A DNA stretch of 64,000 nucleotides from Lepeophtheirus salmonis (GCF_016086655.4 NC_052131.2:14057940-14121939), one strand, 5' to 3'. Shown: positions 51,181-63,281, counted from the stretch's first letter. A program made the numbers and translations. Notes: generated by a model not told the origin, from the sequence alone.

Positions 51181-51500
51181 CTGTTATCATTCTACCTTAA
51201 TTTGTGACGAACACCTAAGTATAAAGCGCATGTGCCATTGGAAGACGAAGAGTAACATTGATGAGTATTTGGAGCGATTTGCAGCCCATACCGCAGCAAC
51301 TTTCTAGTTGGAGAAGTCAGTACCAATAATGAGCCTATAGTAGAACTCGTCGTATGAAACATGTCTCCTCCATTCAATGTTCGGTTTCCTAGATATATTG
51401 ATAAAAACTTGGATACATATTTTCGGAATTATATTCACTAGAAGTGAAGTTCCCCCTCCAATGAGTGACTTAGTCCTTTTTTAGGGGTGTTGAACAGCAT
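51181..51500 (-). pseudogene. GC-richer coding-like tract, unknown
   Basis: On the minus strand two overlapping frames look protein-like in succession: one reading YNSENMYPSFYQYI, then RKPNIEWRRHVSYDEFYYRL in the same frame after a stop; the alternative frame is an uninterrupted 61 codons from an ATG at 51377. A single protein broken by stops and a frameshift is one explanation. No family was recognised. It lies 180 bp from the open tract at 51682-51966 on the same strand, so both could belong to one decayed gene or element. Confidence 0.25.
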
Positions 51501-51681
51501 TAGTAAAATAGCTTTTTAAGCCACTTTTGTTCCTCTTTCATTGCCTTCATAGTAAATAAAGGCAAAGCAGTGGCTTTGTGTATAACTAGGGGAACTACTT
51601 GTGTGTTATATCAATTCTTCTCTGAAGGTTAAAATTTCACCACCTTGCAATGTTTAGGTAAACAGTACAATTTATAGAATG

Positions 51682-51966
51682 TCAATTCAACATATGAGCG
51701 CCTTGACACTCACAAGTCATGTCCAAGATCTCCATTTTATTTTTGACATGACAACTTCTAACTTTTTGATCCTCACTTTGCTTACAAGCACCCAGAAGAA
51801 GAATGGAGGTCTTTTGCCTGTTATAAGTGTTATTCCTTTTGTTGGAGTCGGAGTAGAATTGAGGGGCAATTTTGGAGTGAGTCATTCCTATGCCATGTAT
51901 CTTTCCATCTCCCCCTTCCCACTCGTCACATTTGTTTGTAATGGATTTACTGAAACAGCCTGACAG
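51682..51966 (-). CDS. Candidate exon or gene fragment, cysteine-containing, unknown
   Basis: A minus-strand frame is open from a TAG just upstream of 51966 to a TGA at 51682, 94 codons. Nearly half of the third positions are G or C, against an AT-rich background, and composition is varied with several cysteines (SGCFS, NKCDEW, LGACKQ, RSCHVK, MTCECQG). An ATG at 51885 is available, but the frame is coding-like before it too, so an exon starting after one of the AG dinucleotides near 51950-51966 is possible. The opposite strand is also open over the interval, which weakens the case. No known domain was recognised. Confidence 0.3.
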   Translation of the reverse strand: MSGCFSKSITNKCDEWEGGDGKIHGIGMTHSKIAPQFYSDSNKRNNTYNRQKTSILLLGACKQSEDQKVRSCHVKNKMEILDMTCECQGAHMLN

Positions 51967-53544
51967 CTAGACATTACTCAAATTTTTCTTAATTACCATG
52001 TCGATTTTTTTTTACATACTGACATAATTTTATAGCTACAACATCACAAATAAATATCAATACTCTTTGATTTGTGCTATCAATAAAACACAACTTTGCA
52101 AAAATCCCTAAATATCTTGCATCTACCTACCTACATAATATGGTTGTTTCATTCCACAATGGGTATTGTTTAATAAAAGTATGTATATTTGTTTTAAAAG
52201 AAAATATTGTATTATATTTATACAAAAATATATATTTATGTAAGTATATGTATATTAAAGATTTCTAAATTTGTACTAACCAATCACTTTGTTCAGAAAA
52301 AACTAAAAATCCTTTATGATTTTATTGTAATTTAAGGTGATATTTTATGTCATTTTATCAAGTTTGATGATTGGTAATGCATGAATGAATCTACACAATA
52401 CCTACCTTTATATTCTTGAATGGTTTTCTTACGATTATTACAATGCCCTAATCATCCGGGTTGATGCTCAATTATAAAGCATTTTAACAATGAGTCATGC
52501 ACACAAATCCTATTGATTTATGTATCATTTTCTACAAAATAATAGCTTAAAAATGTTGGGTAGTTTATAATATTTATCCCTTATAATATTTGAGGCCTAC
52601 ATTCCTATATACGTGACATTGTATTTATGTAAACAGATGATGAATGGGGTATACTAGCAATCTAATTGGTCAATCAATCTATATGGACAAAAAAATGTGG
52701 TACTAATATATATATATATAAAAAAGAAAACTTGATATATTTGACGATATTATGTGGGAAAAAATGTAAATGAATCTGCTTAAAACTTTGACAAGTTTCA
52801 ATTTTCTTAATTCTCCATTAGTGAACTTCTTTTTTTATAAAGCGGAGCGTGAAGTGGGCAAAAAATAACCCCAACAACATAACTTATTCAATAACATGGT
52901 AAACACAACTGAACCATAATAACAATTAAGTTATTTAAATTTTTGTATGATTGTAAAATATTAATTATAATGCTGAAACTACTTTTAAGAATATGTTAAG
53001 TATTTGAGGTTCAATTATCTAGTATTAATAATGCTAACACGATTAACACTATAAAGACCTGGAAGACAATTTGAATCTCTGTAACTTATCCTTTGATTTT
53101 GGAGATAAAATTCCTTCGATAACTTCAACTTTCGTCTTAAGAGGTCAAAAACCCTTGTGAAATAGACTATCCAGGGAATACTAAATACATACAATAATCA
53201 ATTCATTTCTCCCAATATAGTCTTTAGGAATAAGAAATTCTTTTTTTCTTTTATCACTATTTACTGTTCACTGTTCGGGGATTAGTTCTCTTTTTTCTTG
53301 CATATTGTATATGGACTCATTGAAATAGTAGTAAACGCAACCTTGATATACACAATAGTTGCTTGTTATGCCTTAGGTGGTTGCACGAGTTAAAAAGTCA
53401 TCGAGTTGGAAATTATCGATCGCCAAAATAAACATTAGACTGAATTCAAAACTTCCTCATTGCGAAAGTGTTATAAATTATAATTAATAATTTTTAAACT
53501 TAAGAATTAAGTGATAAATTGAGCCGTGTTCGATAACTTCTTAC
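51967..53544. other. AT-rich noncoding DNA
   Basis: Contains a TA microsatellite near 52707-52721. No gene or repeat was recognised. Confidence 0.5.
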
Positions 53545-55070
53545 GCGTTAACTTGTTGTCTTCCGGGTCGTAGGACTGGGTAGCCAGACCCTAAAAAATA
53601 GAAAAATAATAGTGAAGCTTCTTCTAAAAGCAGAAAATGCTCTCTCCATTTATTTCCTAAAGATGAGGATTTGAAGAAGCAGTGGTTGAAAGCAATACAT
53701 CGAAAAGATTTTGTCCCCTCCAAACATTCTAGAGTTTGCAGTTGCCATTTCCATGAATCTTCCTTCAACTGAGAAAAAATGACTCAAACGTGTCTAGATC
53801 TAAAAACAACTCAACTACTTCAATGAAAATATCTATCCTTAAACCTGAGGCAGTGCCTACTATTTTTCACGAAGAAACAAGTTATATATTCCTATTTCAT
53901 CAAATTCAGAACTCCCTTATTTTTTAACCAAGAGTTCTGATCCTATTTGTTTTGAATTTCTACTTTCATATGTGAGAAGGAAAGAAAAAGTGTTGAAGCC
54001 ACTATATCTGTATTTATTGATTCTGATATAATTGCTCGTTTTGAAGAAATCCAGGAAAAAATTGATAGATCACCTTGGTTCATGGAATTTACGAAAACTT
54101 AGTTCCAGATTCTGCAACGTTTTTGCTATTTCAACCGAAAATTTGATACCTAAAATTATTTATGGGCTCAAAATCACAAAAGATTTATTTTATACTTTGT
54201 TTTCTGGTGGTGGTCTAGTTCTGTTAAAACAAGTGAATCATATTTGCTCAACTGCCTTCATTCAACGATTCTCCGATATAAACAACATTCTGGCCTATTT
54301 GAAGAATAGAGATATCCCATCTTCCAGATCAAACATATCCATTGCAAAATCTCTTTTGGAATCTACATTAGAAGAATGACCATATTAACTCCATCATTGA
54401 ACAACTTCACCTACATTTGAGTTGTATTAAAAGTAAAATGTATTCTTGTAGACTTCTTGCTATATATACATTATGGCAAAACACAAGTCTTCTTTATATA
54501 ATCAAATTTTTGAATCAGAATTGATTATTTTACCTAGTGTGAGCCATTTAAAAAAAACCTAACAAGTTCCTTTAATGTTGATGAAGGAATTAACTCTTCG
54601 AGTGCCAAATACCTCGCCATTAGAATTGAATCGCTAGCTCCCAAAGATAAACGGATATCAATAATTATTGACGAAGTTTATTCAACTCAAAGGGTAGAAT
54701 TTGTTGGAGGAATGTTTTTTGGATGTCAAAACGACAGAGAAATTAGTAAAACAATATATTGTTTTATGATAAAGAGCGTTCTTGGTCAATATAGTGATAT
54801 GGTTGCTATGATACGAATTACAAAGATAAGTTCCTGTATCATTAAGGATTACTTTTTGAAGGTTCTTCAACTAGTCACTGAAATTGGATTTCAGCCTGTT
54901 GCAAATATCGTTGATGATATAGAGAAAGATGTTAGTGTATTTTTTAACTACATAAATAGAGGTGGCCTTAAAAGACCAATTGATATTATGTTTTTATTGT
55001 GTAGCCATGTCTATCAACTTATTTATTACAGCTTTAATAGTGAAGAAATACTTAGTCTGTTTTAATATAG
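53545..55070 (+). pseudogene. THAP-domain P-element-type transposase, decayed
   Basis: The N-terminal part (about 53551-53770) is a THAP zinc-binding DNA-recognition domain: TCCLPGRRTG (second metal cysteine replaced by arginine), FPKDEDLKKQWLKAIHRKDF, then SRVCSCHFHESSF with the C-x2-H pair kept. A middle region with stops and frameshifts includes an open frame at 54032-54379. At 54652-55065 the RNase H-like catalytic part is open: KRISIIIDEVYSTQRVEFVG (acidic residue codon 54670-54672), KTIYCFMIKSVLGQYSDMVA, then a degraded second acidic region (NIVDDIEKDV) and RPIDIMFLLCSHVYQLIYYS, a worn form of the D-x-V-H motif of P transposases. Family members cut and paste DNA using GTP as cofactor. 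Multiple lesions make this copy inactive. Terminal repeats were not found. Confidence 0.8.
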
Positions 55071-55540
55071 TCTGTTAATATCTGTTTTTATAAAAGCTGA
55101 TAGAGAATTATTTTTTTCTTCAATAAATTTGACTTGGCTAAATGATTTTTGTTATATTGAAGGTTAATTTTTTCCTAATATATGTTCTATTTTTTTTTAT
55201 ATGTTCTGTTAAAACTTTGTTTGTGATTATAATAACAAGATTAATTGTAATAGAAAAAGAAATTCATATTCTAAACAATCAAATAAAAAGATAAAAAAAT
55301 TTAAATTTAAATAATAAATATTTGAAAATACTATATATGCTGTTTTTATGCATAGATATGTAGGTACTATAAGATAGTTTTATGGCTCAGAAGTACGTAA
55401 ATATGATTACTGAATAGTGAATACTGATGGATGAGAACATAAGTATTCTCTCTTAAATATTTTTCCTTCCTTTTGTACGTACAAAAAAGAGGGGGGGGGG
55501 TGAGAAAAGAGTGCGTATTCCATGTATTTAGTATTCCCTA
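55071..55540. other. AT-rich DNA with a poly-G tract
   Basis: Ten consecutive G at 55491-55500 lie just downstream, in gypsy orientation, of the last recognisable RT residues. Nothing else was recognised. Confidence 0.5.
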
Positions 55541-56180
55541 AACTATCCAAGGAACTTAACTGAGTCCTTGAAAAACTTGTACTTTTCGAGAGAAAGTATG
55601 TATCTGGAAGTTTTAAGCTGGGACAAAAACTGCGTTTAAAGACTGCCAATCTTCGTCCCTTTTTGAAGAAGCAATCAATATATCTTCAAGAAACTCAAAA
55701 AAAAAAAATTATTATTCAACTCAAAACAGAATTGATGAGTCGTTCTATTGTCTGGGCAACATTTTTCAGTCCAAACACCATTCTCAAGTATTTGATTGTA
55801 ATCACTATGCAAGTCCATTTTACTAAAAGATTTCATTACTCTTAGGTTGCCCACAAAATCCCTTAAATTTGGAACAAGATATCGATTTTAATCCATCATG
55901 ATATTTAACTGACGATAATCACTGCACATTCGTCAGCTTTCTTTAGCTATAAGTAGTACATGAATCACCAAGAAAAAATTTGAAGCAGATGAACAAATTA
56001 TTCCCTTCTCCAAGAGTCCATCAATTTAGTTAATAACAAAATAGAGTTTAACATCATCGTGCTTGCCAGATTTTGCAAAGCCGGGAGGGCCCCATGTTTT
56101 GATGTGATGTTCTACTACATGAACTGAGTAAGACTCAGCGAATATTTTATCATAGAAAACTTTACGGTATTGAAATTGAA
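55540..56180 (-). pseudogene. Ty3/gypsy reverse transcriptase remnant
   Basis: Read on the minus strand: HHIKTWGPPGFAKSGKHDD and IDGLLEKGIICSSAS (56100-55990), the start of a gypsy RT; MCSDYRQLNIMMD (about 55930-55900); FSKMDLHSDYNQI (near 55830-55795), keeping the first catalytic aspartate. After an internal deletion comes EFLEDILIASS (about 55700-55665), equivalent to the YLDD box but with tyrosine to phenylalanine and first aspartate to glutamate. WQSLNAVF and VQVFQGLS follow to ~55560. The fingers/palm gap, stops and the altered active site show it is dead. RNase H and integrase are absent. Confidence 0.85.
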
Positions 56181-56399
56181 CCCGTGGTGCTTCTGCTAAT
56201 TCTGAATTGACGCATAGATCATAAAATATACTTTCTTTTTGAACCAGTCAACATAATTTTGTGAAAATAAAGAAAATCCACTCCTAAAATTGAGTGCCCT
56301 CTGGATACGACGATAAATTTCCATTCGAAAGTACCAAGGTTTTCTATTTATTTCTGATAACTTCTACTGGACTCCGTCTATAAACAAAGATAGGTGGCA

Positions 56400-56560
56400 T
56401 TTTCACACAAATGAAATCTTAACAATTCGTTGAGGATATAAGAGATACCTGGGCACCCTTATCAACAAGAAAATTAATTGAATTTATATTGTCTTTCATT
56501 AACACTAAATTTGATTGTCTATTTAATGCCTCGGTCCCAAGCAACCGAGGACTATTTAGT
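56400..56560 (-). pseudogene. Retropepsin-like protease remnant of the gypsy element
   Basis: On the minus strand the segment near 56490-56435 reads NFLVDKGAQVSLISSTN. The family active-site triad is D-T/S-G-A; here the aspartate, glycine and alanine are kept and the threonine is replaced by lysine. It lies between the gag and RT remnants in the expected order. Confidence 0.75.
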
Positions 56561-56894
56561 TTTTTTAAAACAATGAATTAAAATAGAAATCAGGGTCAAT
56601 TGCATTCAATCCCAATTTTGAAGGATAATAACAGCCATTTTTATACTTTGCAGAGGTTGAAGACTTCGAAAATGATCTACTTAATCAACTTAGTCTCTTC
56701 TTAATCAAAGGTACAACAGTAGGAAAATCAAAGGGATCCTGGACAATAAAAATTGAAGTGTTTGTGACTTCCTTTGCTACCGTACACATATCTGCAATAT
56801 TATTGTCGTAAGAGTTGATTGTGCTTTCAAGTATCACTGTTTTTCTTATTGCTTATTTGTGTCTCTTTTATCAAACTTTCACGTAAAAATCCCT

Positions 56895-57326
56895 CTAATA
56901 TTTTTCATCCAGAAAACGTTCAACCTTATTTTTGATCTTTATGCTTGAGAGCCGGGAAGTATCAACCATCATGTCAGTGATTCTTTTTATCCTTTTGGAA
57001 GATGATAGCCCATATTGGACAAATATGGATTTCTTCACTTCCTCATAAGTGAGATTCTCCTCAGTAATAGGAATAATATTAAAAACCACACCCTCAATTC
57101 CGACACCATAACGCTTTATTTAACTTTGATATGACAAAATCTCCCTGAATGCAAAATAAATTTCAATTCTCTGGAAGAAGTTCTCAACATCTGAAGAACA
57201 GAGCATAGGAAGGCTGAGTTCCACAACGGCAATGGCTAAATTTACTTCTTCCGTTTTAATCGACCCTGCTTGTTTTGGGGAAGACACAGGTGGTGAAGTT
57301 TGGTTTTGGGGCATTTTTCGAATCAC
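56895..57326 (-). pseudogene. Ty3/gypsy gag remnant
   Basis: Two minus-strand open pieces form the gag start. The first (57326-57120) begins at an ATG, has a Q/P-rich head, and ends ELSLPMLCSSDVENFFQRI then EIYFAFREI, matching the start of the gag structural domain in gypsy/mag-like elements (L-P-x-F/L ... W/FF ... E x x F). The second (57089-56895) reads ITEENLTYEEVKKSIFVQYG then LSSSKRIKRITD, also gag-like. About 30 bp with a frame break separates them. Downstream, the rest of gag is degraded. No long terminal repeat was identified on either side, so the element is truncated or too worn to show its ends. Confidence 0.75.
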
Positions 57327-57650
57327 GTCGTTTCACCAATTTAAAGTATTTGTGGTTGAAATATTTACTAAGTATATACCATATTAATAATAAAACAAGA
57401 ACACTAAAAAGGAGATGTGATCAACTTGATCAAGATCAAATTCCAACTAATATATTACATCTAGAAAAAATAAGACCTTATTTTAAAATAAGCTTAAACA
57501 CATGAGTTTGTGGTTTCAAGAAGATTTAGTTTTTATTCCTATAGTAAAAACATAAATTTTTGTTTTTGATAATAATTTCTAGTGAATATTCATAAAAAAA
57601 AATGGATACTTTTAAATTACTCAAAAGTAATTATTCAAAATTAAAGTCTC
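57327..57650. other. AT-rich DNA upstream of the gypsy gag
   Basis: A primer-binding site and LTR would be expected here in an intact element read on the minus strand; none was recognised. Confidence 0.45.
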
Positions 57651-57810
57651 TGATTGGCGAGGCATTTATTTAACCAAAGATGGAGGCCAAGACAAACAAA
57701 AAACAGGGCCATGACAATTCTTTCTGTCATTTAGGATCCGAAAATCATAATGAAGGAGATTATATATAAAAGAAGCGCTCGAAGCACTTTAACTTATAAT
57801 TTATACAAGA
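57651..57810 (+). promoter_or_regulatory. Possible TATA-type promoter
   Basis: GATTGGCGAGG at 57651-57661 contains an inverted CCAAT box. TATATATAAAAG at about 57760-57771 is a strong TATA match. An ATG with a favourable context (CAAGATGTC, A at -3) lies 40 nt further on, at 57811. The spacing would place transcription start near 57790 and give a very short leader. In an AT-rich genome TATA matches are common, so this stays tentative; it could equally be the promoter of a worn element. Confidence 0.3.
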
Positions 57811-57906
57811 TGTCGGACAAAAAATTTGAACTTTTCTTGGAGATGTGGGATAGGGAGCTTCCTGTCAAACAACCCCTACAAAGAAATTGTTTGCGTAATT
57901 TAGGGT
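57811..57906 (+). CDS. Candidate short first exon, unknown protein
   Basis: ATG at 57811 opens 32 codons: MSDKKFELFLEMWDRELP, then VKQPLQRNCLRNLG, stopping at TAA just after GGG. A GT at 57905 (TTAGG-GTAATA) could be a splice donor, giving a first exon of about 95 bp. The peptide is balanced in composition, with acidic and aromatic residues. No downstream exon was identified and I do not recognise the family, so it may be a fragment of a mobile-element protein. Confidence 0.25.
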
Positions 57907-60542
57907 AATACAACATTCTGAATATTTCTTATGTATAATAGTCCAGACTCCATTTTTAATCCTTTTTACTGCGGCTATCTCATTAAGAACACTCCTTCCG
58001 AATTTTTTGTATCCTTACGATCTCTGGTTTATCTCTTTCATCTGCTTGAATTTATCCTCAATACATTGTATTATTCTGAGGCTCACAACTACTGTCTTCT
58101 TTTGGGAAAAGAGGAGTTTAATAAATAAAATAATCATCTTTGGCGATGGTGTTCGTTCTTCTTCATCTAGAGGTCAAATATAGCAAGCTCCAACTTTATC
58201 AAAATTTTAACCTTTCAGTCATTAAATGACATAAAGTTTTATTATCTATGGCCATCATAAATATTTTAAAAATAGTGAAGGTCCAAGGGAAAAAACTCAA
58301 GGGAATTGATAATTGTTTTTGAGCTTGAAAGCAAAACAGATGATGAGTGAGTTATTGCTAAAATGTTTATTTTTTTCCAAAATTTACTTCTTTTTGAATA
58401 CCTTTTCCATTGAAACTACAAATTATACTTTTAAAATTTTGATTACATATAACAAGTGACATCTAATGAGCAAAAAAATACGCTCATTAGTATAAAAATA
58501 TAACAAAAAGAAAACAAAAATAGAAAACAAACAATGCATGCAACATGATAACAAAATATTACCATTATTACAAGAATTGCAAATATTGTTTTTGGGTTTT
58601 ACCACTTTTTGAATGTATACCCCTGATTAGTGTTAAACAAATTAATTATCTGCATCATTGGAATTGAATTTTGTTTATTAAATAAAGAAAAGTCTAACAT
58701 AGATGACTTAAAGGAGAAATATAATTTATGACCTTAACGCCTGCAAAATGTTTTTCTAGTTAGTAATCTGGAGAGTGTTTTTATTTTGCAAAGCTGTTAT
58801 TATTTTTATTGAATTTTTTAGCATAGAAAATATATAGCCAGCAAATATATACTGTCTTCATGAATGATAGCGAGTAACTCTGATGATTGGTTGGGGAATT
58901 ATAACTGTATTTCTTGTTAGACTCACAGTAGAATTGAGATTCGATATCAGAGAAATTTCTCCCTAAATGCCCTTTCTATATAGGTAGTGGGATTTGTGTT
59001 TATTTCCTTACTTTCACAGCTCCAAGTAGCTAATCTAATAAAATTAATGAGAGCTAGCTGCTCTGTTATTTGTTTGATTTAAATGGACTACCACATTCAT
59101 TTACTGTTTTTTAATTTTTCCAAAATGGAAGTCTATGTTTCTCAACACTATATTAACACACGGAATTTAATGGAAAGCACGTGTCTGTTGAGCAATAAAA
59201 TTTATAATTTATTAATAATTAAGAATGCTGTGAAGTACATTGGTACTATTACTTAAATGTTTTTAAGTCCAAAAATTTAGTACTTATATTTAAGCGTTCA
59301 TGTTACTCGAGTACGAATACTTGGTTTATAATGAAGTACGTATGAATACTTCAGTACTTTCGACAGAAAATTATTAAAAAGATTTTACTTTTTTTGTATA
59401 AAAACGTATTTAATAAGTATAAATATGTTCATCAATTGTAATATTTACTTGTAAGTAATAAATTTTGATATAAGGAGTCTTTGGCTCTGAACCTATTATC
59501 TATGTAGTTTGTCGGTTAAGAAATTTACAAGTGCTAATGATTTGTAGAAAAATGAAAACAGTTTCAATCTGACATTATAACATTAACAAGATATAATTAT
59601 CAGCTTAAGATGATTAGATATGTCATCACAAATTCGTAAGGTAACTTCTAAGTTAATTTAAAATAATTTACTTACCCATAAAATGGGATTGAGACAAAAA
59701 TATAAGTAAATAGTATTTGTACTTATATACATTGTATATACTTGTAAATTACTGAAATGCATCAAAGACATATGCCTAGTGCTTGTGCTTGACTTAAATA
59801 TATTTAAATTAACTTTTTCACATACCTATTAACATACATATATCACTTATTAACTTTTAATTTTTTAAATCAATAATATTTTTTTAATAATTATACGACT
59901 GAAGTAAGATATCCAATATTAGCTTTTTGAAATAAATAAAAATTCAGTGTATTATCCTTTCAGCTGTTTTCATGAGTTGTCTTTTGTACAATTTAAAGCA
60001 TCTGATTAAACGTATTATGAACATAAAAAGGATATTTCATAGAATTCTTATCTGGTATTAATTTATATAAATCAAAAAACTTTGTTTAGAGTTCTTTTCA
60101 TTTAATACAAAGTCATTGATAAATATTGATAAAATTATCTATTCAACTTTTATTACAACTATTAATTAATATTCAAATAATAACATATTTAATGGTTATT
60201 AGCTTTAAAAAAAAGGCAACAATAGTAAATAAAAGATTTAAGGTACTGATAAAAGAACTACATAATGTCTTATAATAAAATGGTTTTTTTCATCAGGGTA
60301 GACGGGTGGGGGGCGTACCCCACCTATTATTAAGAATTACCAATTATCATATAACAGCCAAATATATATATTCTTTTTTTCTTAGTTATCCCCCCAAAAC
60401 ACACATTCGCTTTAAAAAAATGTGTGCATATCCTGTATTAAGGTTCTTGTGTTAACATTAGGGGAGGAAAAGGGTTATGGGATATTTTGGGGTTAACTAC
60501 ATTGAGAACTGATTAATGTTTCACTGATCAACATCTTCAGCA
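57907..60542. other. AT-rich noncoding DNA with a possible hAT-like repeat
   Basis: 59240-59360 is rich in GTACTT, GAGTAC and TACTT words (for example TTACTCGAGTACGAATACTT), and 59690-59810 in the reverse orientation has AGTATTTGTACTT and CTTGTGCTTGACTTAAA. TAAAT-T-TTTAAGTC-A occurs inverted near 59256 and 59790. That pattern resembles GTACTT-rich hAT elements, but ends were not confirmed. The rest holds nothing recognisable. Confidence 0.4.
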
Positions 60543-60768
60543 TAGGTGTGCGTCCGCAAGGGGGGGGGGAGCTCTGTAGGACCTCTAAAACGAAGACATT
60601 TTGTTTTATACTAGAAAAATTTGGTAGAAAACATTTATGAGGAAATAGGGATTTAATTTTTTTTTATTTGGATTTTTATTTATTAAAAAGCAGGGTGTTT
60701 GGAGGTGGGCAAAAATTTTAATTTTTGAAATTAAAAAAAAAAAAAATTCTCAAAACCCAGCCCCCACA
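60543..60768. mobile_element. hAT-like short element, G10 tract at left end
   Basis: It starts TAGGTGTGCGTCCGCAAG then a run of ten G, and ends, on the minus strand, GTGGGGGCTGGGTTTTGAG. The interior is A-run and T-run filler with TTTGGAGGTGGGCAAAAATT. The architecture matches 32146-32602: imperfect G-rich inverted termini and homopolymer filler, with no coding capacity. Confidence 0.5.
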
Positions 60769-61823
60769 TCACAAATTATAACTTTTTGCTTGTTATGGGT
60801 ATTACTATAAATATTTACGAGTGAAAAATGGATGAAATAGTTCTGAATATTTTAGAAATTTAGTTTAGCATAATTTTGAGTGAATATCAACTAGGATTAT
60901 GTAATAAAATTAATTTAATACTTGAGGTAATGTTTTACACCAATTCACTAACTACCTAAAAAAGGAATTGAACTACCGGAAGGTTAACTTAATAATGTTT
61001 TCTTTAGTAGATCATACATTTTATGTAATTTTTACATTCCTTTGTATTAAAGTAGCCATTAGGATTTCCACTAGGTAAGCAAGGAATCCCAGGCAAACAA
61101 CATTGAATAAGTAATATATAACAGATAAATAAGTAAGGAAATGCTAACAGCAAAGGTCGTGCTATTAAACCACTAATGATTGACCGTGCCAATTACTTTT
61201 AATATATTATAAATAAATCATTATGAACTTGAAATGGACTAAAAAATATATAAAGACACCAACAGAGTTCTTAATAACTTGGATTTGTGTGCGAAGGTGC
61301 GATAATTAATATTGGACTCTACTTGTACTTGAAATAACCAACACTGTAAATTAGTAGGTGTTTAATTCTCCAAAACTAATTTATCAGATAACTCGAGTTC
61401 TAAAGATGATAAGGACATTACAAAGATGATTTTTGAATCTTTCAACATTTAGCTTTAAAATGGATTTATACCCTTTACCATTTGTTAATTCATTAAGTGC
61501 CTTAAAAAAGCTTTGAATCTTAAAAATAGTAAAGAAAAAAAAAGAAGTAAGGTTATAATTTTTGAAGAATCAGAGAATTTTAGGATTTTGTATGAGGGCT
61601 CATATTCTATTAAGTGTGCCATTTTTCAATCTTGGGTCACACACAAAAAAAAAATGATCTTGTTAGATTGTGTAACTAATTAACTGCTACTGAGAAAAAC
61701 CTTTTTGACAACTATTTATAATCGTATTTTTTCACCTTTATATATTTTCCCCTCACACCTGTCTGTCTCTCTCTCCTTATTTGTTTTCTTTCGAATAAAC
61801 CCAAGTAAATTATGTGTATTAAA
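60769..61823. other. AT-rich noncoding DNA
   Basis: Nothing recognisable apart from A runs and a short CT-rich tract at 61755-61785. Confidence 0.5.
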
Positions 61824-62400
61824 TACAGGATGGTAGAGAAAAATGCACAATTTTATAATGTATTATAAACATATTTGCCAAAAGAATCACAGTATCAAGA
61901 ATAATTTTTACTCAATATCTTAAGGGGTATTCAAAATACATAAACATAGTTAATTCATTCAATATAAATTCCTTTGGTTTCAATACGAGTTCTTTAATTG
62001 CTCTATAAGGATTTACAAATTTTAGTGTTAGGTATTTGCGGATTTCCTTTCAATCAGACCCTACCAATAGCTATCAAGGCTGTATAGCAAGGTGCACTCT
62101 CTTGCTTGCAAACATAGTTCCCGTTAAGGTAATTAGCAGAAATCCAAAATATCACCACATATCCAAGAACCAAAAAATGCAACCTAAGGCCTAAATGTGG
62201 GTGCATAATGGTTTTATCTGACACCATTAATTCAAAAAATCTTATTTGGGCTTGATATTTTTGGTGGTACACCCTTGGGACTTTTTTCTTGATTTTGAAA
62301 GCCATTTTGGCGGTTGTTATACTTATCAATAAGGAAAATCTTTTCATGCTTGTGTTACTTTGGCCTGAAGCAAACTAACTACTCGTCATCTTCGAATATA
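61824..62400 (-). pseudogene. Mariner-like transposase remnant, core part
   Basis: On the minus strand, 62347-62054 encodes part of a mariner-type catalytic core in one long frame. KVPRVYHQKYQAQIRFF and ELMVSDKTIMHPHLGL correspond to the strand that usually reads P-A-S-I/V-M-V/F-G then S-D/N-G-K-M. NGNYVCKQESAPCYTAL corresponds to the second catalytic motif (normally Q-D-S/G-A-P-x-H), with aspartate changed to glutamate and histidine to tyrosine. Just upstream a different frame carries DKYNNRQNGFQ, the N-Q/R-N-D/G-R-like segment after the first catalytic motif. A possible end, TACAGGATGGTAGAGAAAAA, is at 61824. The DNA-binding domain and the last third are absent or unrecognisable. Confidence 0.65.
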
Positions 62401-63281
62401 TTTACCAGACTTATGCAATCTAACTCTCGTTTGAATCCCCCTATAAATACTTCGGTATATTGATTGGTTTCCCCGCAAATACTGAAGGACTTATTAAAAT
62501 CTTAATTAGTTTGTATTTTTCCCTTCTAAATACCTCAATATAGTATTGATAATCTTAACTACTTTTTGGTATGTAAACTTACTGCTTTATGCGATGGAAT
62601 ATGTTATAAAGTAGCATTTCAAATGCATAGCTAACTCACTAAGTAATATAATTTAAAGATTTTTTTTGTTTTTCCGAGATTATATCAAAAGCCCTATGTA
62701 CATGTACACAATTAATTACAGTTTCTGTAATTAATTTACAAAATTATAGTTCCAATAGGGTAATCTTATTAAAGATTTTCATTCTTTTTATACTAGCAAA
62801 AGAAAAATTGAATTTATTCTATCCCATTGTTAAAAATAAGACAAAAAACATTTCTTAATATGGATAAAAATTATATATACTTCAGAAATTTCAGTAGGTA
62901 TCTATTATGATCATCATATAACAAGTTGAATAAAATATAATGGATACAACATCCTTGCACATAAATAAGAAAGAGGAGGGAGAAAATATATTATCTAAAT
63001 ACTTAATTGAAAAAAAGTAATAAAACATACGATTCATTTATATAACAAAGGTTTAGGTATCTTTAAATTAAGGAAATAATGGTAGTGGGAGGTGGACTGA
63101 CATTATAATGTAATGGAGTTTACATATTATTAATAGGGGAAATGGACATTTAAGAATTTAGTAACATAAGATATAAAATATATGAAAAAGCTACATTGAA
63201 GGAATATGTAATGAATTCATAAATCTATTTAAAAGGGCATTAGTATTCCTTATACTCCTTTAAGGACAATTGTGCATGATA
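62401..63281. other. AT-rich noncoding DNA
   Basis: No gene or repeat was recognised. Confidence 0.5.

Noticed and set aside
51679..51963. 94-codon plus-strand frame
   Set aside because: The minus strand over the same interval has a more protein-like composition, so I list that instead; only one can be real and possibly neither is.
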